This document shows positions 62,914 through 64,000 of a stretch of 64,000 nucleotides of DNA, piece after piece. Source of the DNA: [Eubacterium] cellulosolvens LD2006 (GTDB lineage: Bacteria; Bacillota; Clostridia; Lachnospirales; Lachnospiraceae); the NCBI RefSeq assembly GCF_000621585.1, contig NZ_KK211310.1, forward strand, positions 30,019-94,018. Reading direction: 5' to 3'. The position numbers and the translations under genes are program-made. The number at the start of each line of letters is the position of its first letter. The stretch's first letter is position 1. The notes beneath the pieces are model-generated. The model was not told the origin of the DNA and ran no database searches. It was given only the letters and a program-made list of their open reading frames with translations.

Positions 62914-62955
62914 AAAAGGCAGGGATTCCGGAACGGAATCCCTGCCTCTTTTCTG
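62914..62955. terminator. Terminator after the secreted repeat-linker protein gene
   Basis: GGCAGGGATTCCG-GAA-CGGAATCCCTGCC, perfect 13-bp stem, with TTTTGG on the minus strand and TCTTTT on the plus strand. Confidence 0.93.
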
Positions 62956-62976
62956 TTTTTCGAATATGTTCTTTCA

Positions 62977-64000
62977 TCAATCCAATTCAAAAAACAAATC
63001 ATACGCTACCTGATAACGGTAGAACATCTTCGCCATATTCACAACTTTCTTCTGTCCTTCGCTCTTTAAAAGCACCGACCGCGCCCAGGTCAGAGGGCTT
63101 ACTTTGATCGTATAATACTCATCGCCCGTAAAGATCTTAATCGTCGATCTGGTTGCCAATGAACATCCATCAATGTCCTTCACTTCCACACTGTAAAGGT
63201 CACCCTTCACTTTCTCCGGTACAACTTCCCGTCCAAGGATAATAACCTTGTAATCTTCCGGATTTCCGTACAGATGGAACTGCACGGTCATCGACATATC
63301 CGCCTTGAGTGAAAGACCGATACCGGAATACTGTGCGATTTCCGAATTTCCCTCCGTATACGGATCAAAGAATACAAGTGAGTCTGCTGTGATCCCCTCA
63401 AGGTTGTCCGTAATCTGTACGTTTTTGGTCTTGTAACCGGTCATCAGCTGCGCGTATCCGCAGAAGTTACGAATCGCATTTACGAGGTTAATCGTATCCT
63501 CGTCATATGCTGACGCATTGGCAAGATACTGGTCGGTAATGGATTTTACACTGTAATCGTAGGAGCTGCGTTTCTTTCCCTTGACATAGATCGGAAGTTC
63601 GTCTCCATTCTCATCAACGAGTTTGAGTCTGATCTTATCGCCAAATTCTTTTGCAGCCACACGTGTTGTTACCTCGTAAATTTCTTTGTCACCTTCGGTG
63701 AAGTGTTTCAATTTCGAAAGCTCAAGAACCTGTTCTTTGTTGTCTCCGAAGCTTACGATCACAGAAGGTGATGTTTCTTCAAGTGCTTTTGCGTTCTCAA
63801 CTCTCAGGAATACCGATGCTCCGATTTTACCACTAAGGGAAAGGCTTGTACCGTAGTACTGCACAACTGCCTTTTCTTTTTCCGGCACGGTTGTTGCGGT
63901 CGGTTCCGGCGTCGCCGTAGGTTCCGGTGTCGCCGTAGGCTCCGGTGTCGCTGTAGGTTCCGGTGTCGCCGTAGGTTCCGGTGTCGCCGTAGGTTCCGGT
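62977..64000 (-). CDS. Secreted or surface protein with PEPTAT-repeat linker, 3' part
   Basis: The frame stays open from the stop at 62977 to the window edge, so the N-terminus is missing. Reading inward, five or more PEPTAT hexapeptides form a Pro/Thr linker, then TVPEKEKAVVQYYGTSLSLSGKIGASVFLRV. The body has two related beta-rich units; the second repeats the pattern as AQYSGIGLSLKADMSMTVQFHL, followed by YYTIKVSPLTWARSVL and an alpha-helical end. Linkers like this join domains of extracellular Clostridia proteins, so the missing part may hold a catalytic or binding domain and a signal peptide. Confidence 0.85.
   Translation of the reverse strand, partial: PEPTATPEPTATPEPTATPEPTATPEPTATPEPTATTVPEKEKAVVQYYGTSLSLSGKIGASVFLRVENAKALEETSPSVIVSFGDNKEQVLELSKLKHFTEGDKEIYEVTTRVAAKEFGDKIRLKLVDENGDELPIYVKGKKRSSYDYSVKSITDQYLANASAYDEDTINLVNAIRNFCGYAQLMTGYKTKNVQITDNLEGITADSLVFFDPYTEGNSEIAQYSGIGLSLKADMSMTVQFHLYGNPEDYKVIILGREVVPEKVKGDLYSVEVKDIDGCSLATRSTIKIFTGDEYYTIKVSPLTWARSVLLKSEGQKKVVNMAKMFYRYQVAYDLFFELD
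63901..64000 (-). repeat. 18-bp in-frame tandem repeat (PEPTAT)
   Basis: At least five and a half 18-bp units encode PEPTAT, with a few synonymous differences between units. The array continues past the window edge. Confidence 0.92.

Overview
The window reads as the chromosome of a strictly anaerobic, butyrate-forming Clostridia member, most likely Lachnospiraceae. The evidence is a complete acetyl-CoA-to-butyrate gene set with a butyryl-CoA:acetate CoA-transferase, a tetrahydrofolate C1 cluster (fhs, fchA, folD, metF), a T-box-controlled pheST operon, and Clostridia-type housekeeping synteny (DUF512-der-plsY-gpsA; ylxM-ffh-rpsP-khpA-rimM-trmD-rplS). Most genes are on the minus strand. I could not run any search; family calls rest on motifs read in the translations.

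Layout. 0-5.4 kb: the 3' end of aroA, two copies of a structured repeat (family A), and a MarR-controlled heterodimeric ABC exporter with three operator palindromes over and around its promoter. 5.6-9.5 kb: an AT-richer patch with an unknown gene, a secreted-protein gene whose signal peptide is broken by an in-frame stop, and an intact IS1182-type insertion sequence. 9.5-17.4 kb: etfA, etfB, bcd, hbd, crt, thl and but, which together convert acetyl-CoA to butyrate. 17.6-20.6 kb: queA, a histidine phosphatase and an HTH-Fic protein. 20.9-25.0 kb: pheT and pheS behind a T-box leader with a family A repeat between the T-box terminator and pheS. 25.2-27.4 kb: a two-gene ABC transporter and a probable 6S RNA with its own promoter and terminator.

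27.6-38.5 kb: a small coiled-coil protein, the C1 cluster, gpsA, plsY, der, a DUF512 radical-SAM protein and a divergent plus-strand PRPP synthetase. 38.6-47.5 kb: yraN, rnhB, rbgA, lepB, rplS, trmD (with an extra C-terminal domain), a zinc-ribbon membrane protein, rimM, about 500 bp of tandem structured repeats (family B), khpA, rpsP, ffh and ylxM. 47.7-54.9 kb: another family B repeat, citrate synthase, tRNA-Thr, a type IIA topoisomerase pair, a HAD phosphatase and tRNA-Glu. 55-64 kb: a DUF4317 protein, a Cof-type phosphatase, a cysteine-rich protein, an L,D-transpeptidase, a divergent truncated BirA-like protein, an OmpR-type two-component system, and the 3' part of a repeat-linker secreted protein that runs off the window.

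The most novel-looking material is non-coding. Family A (about 176-217 bp, imperfect terminal inverted repeats) and family B (modular, hairpin-rich) occur at several sites, and paired substitutions keep their stems intact. Among proteins, the notable points are a FolD without its cyclohydrolase residues beside a stand-alone FchA, a BirA-like protein without its usual catalytic residues, and the interrupted signal peptide.
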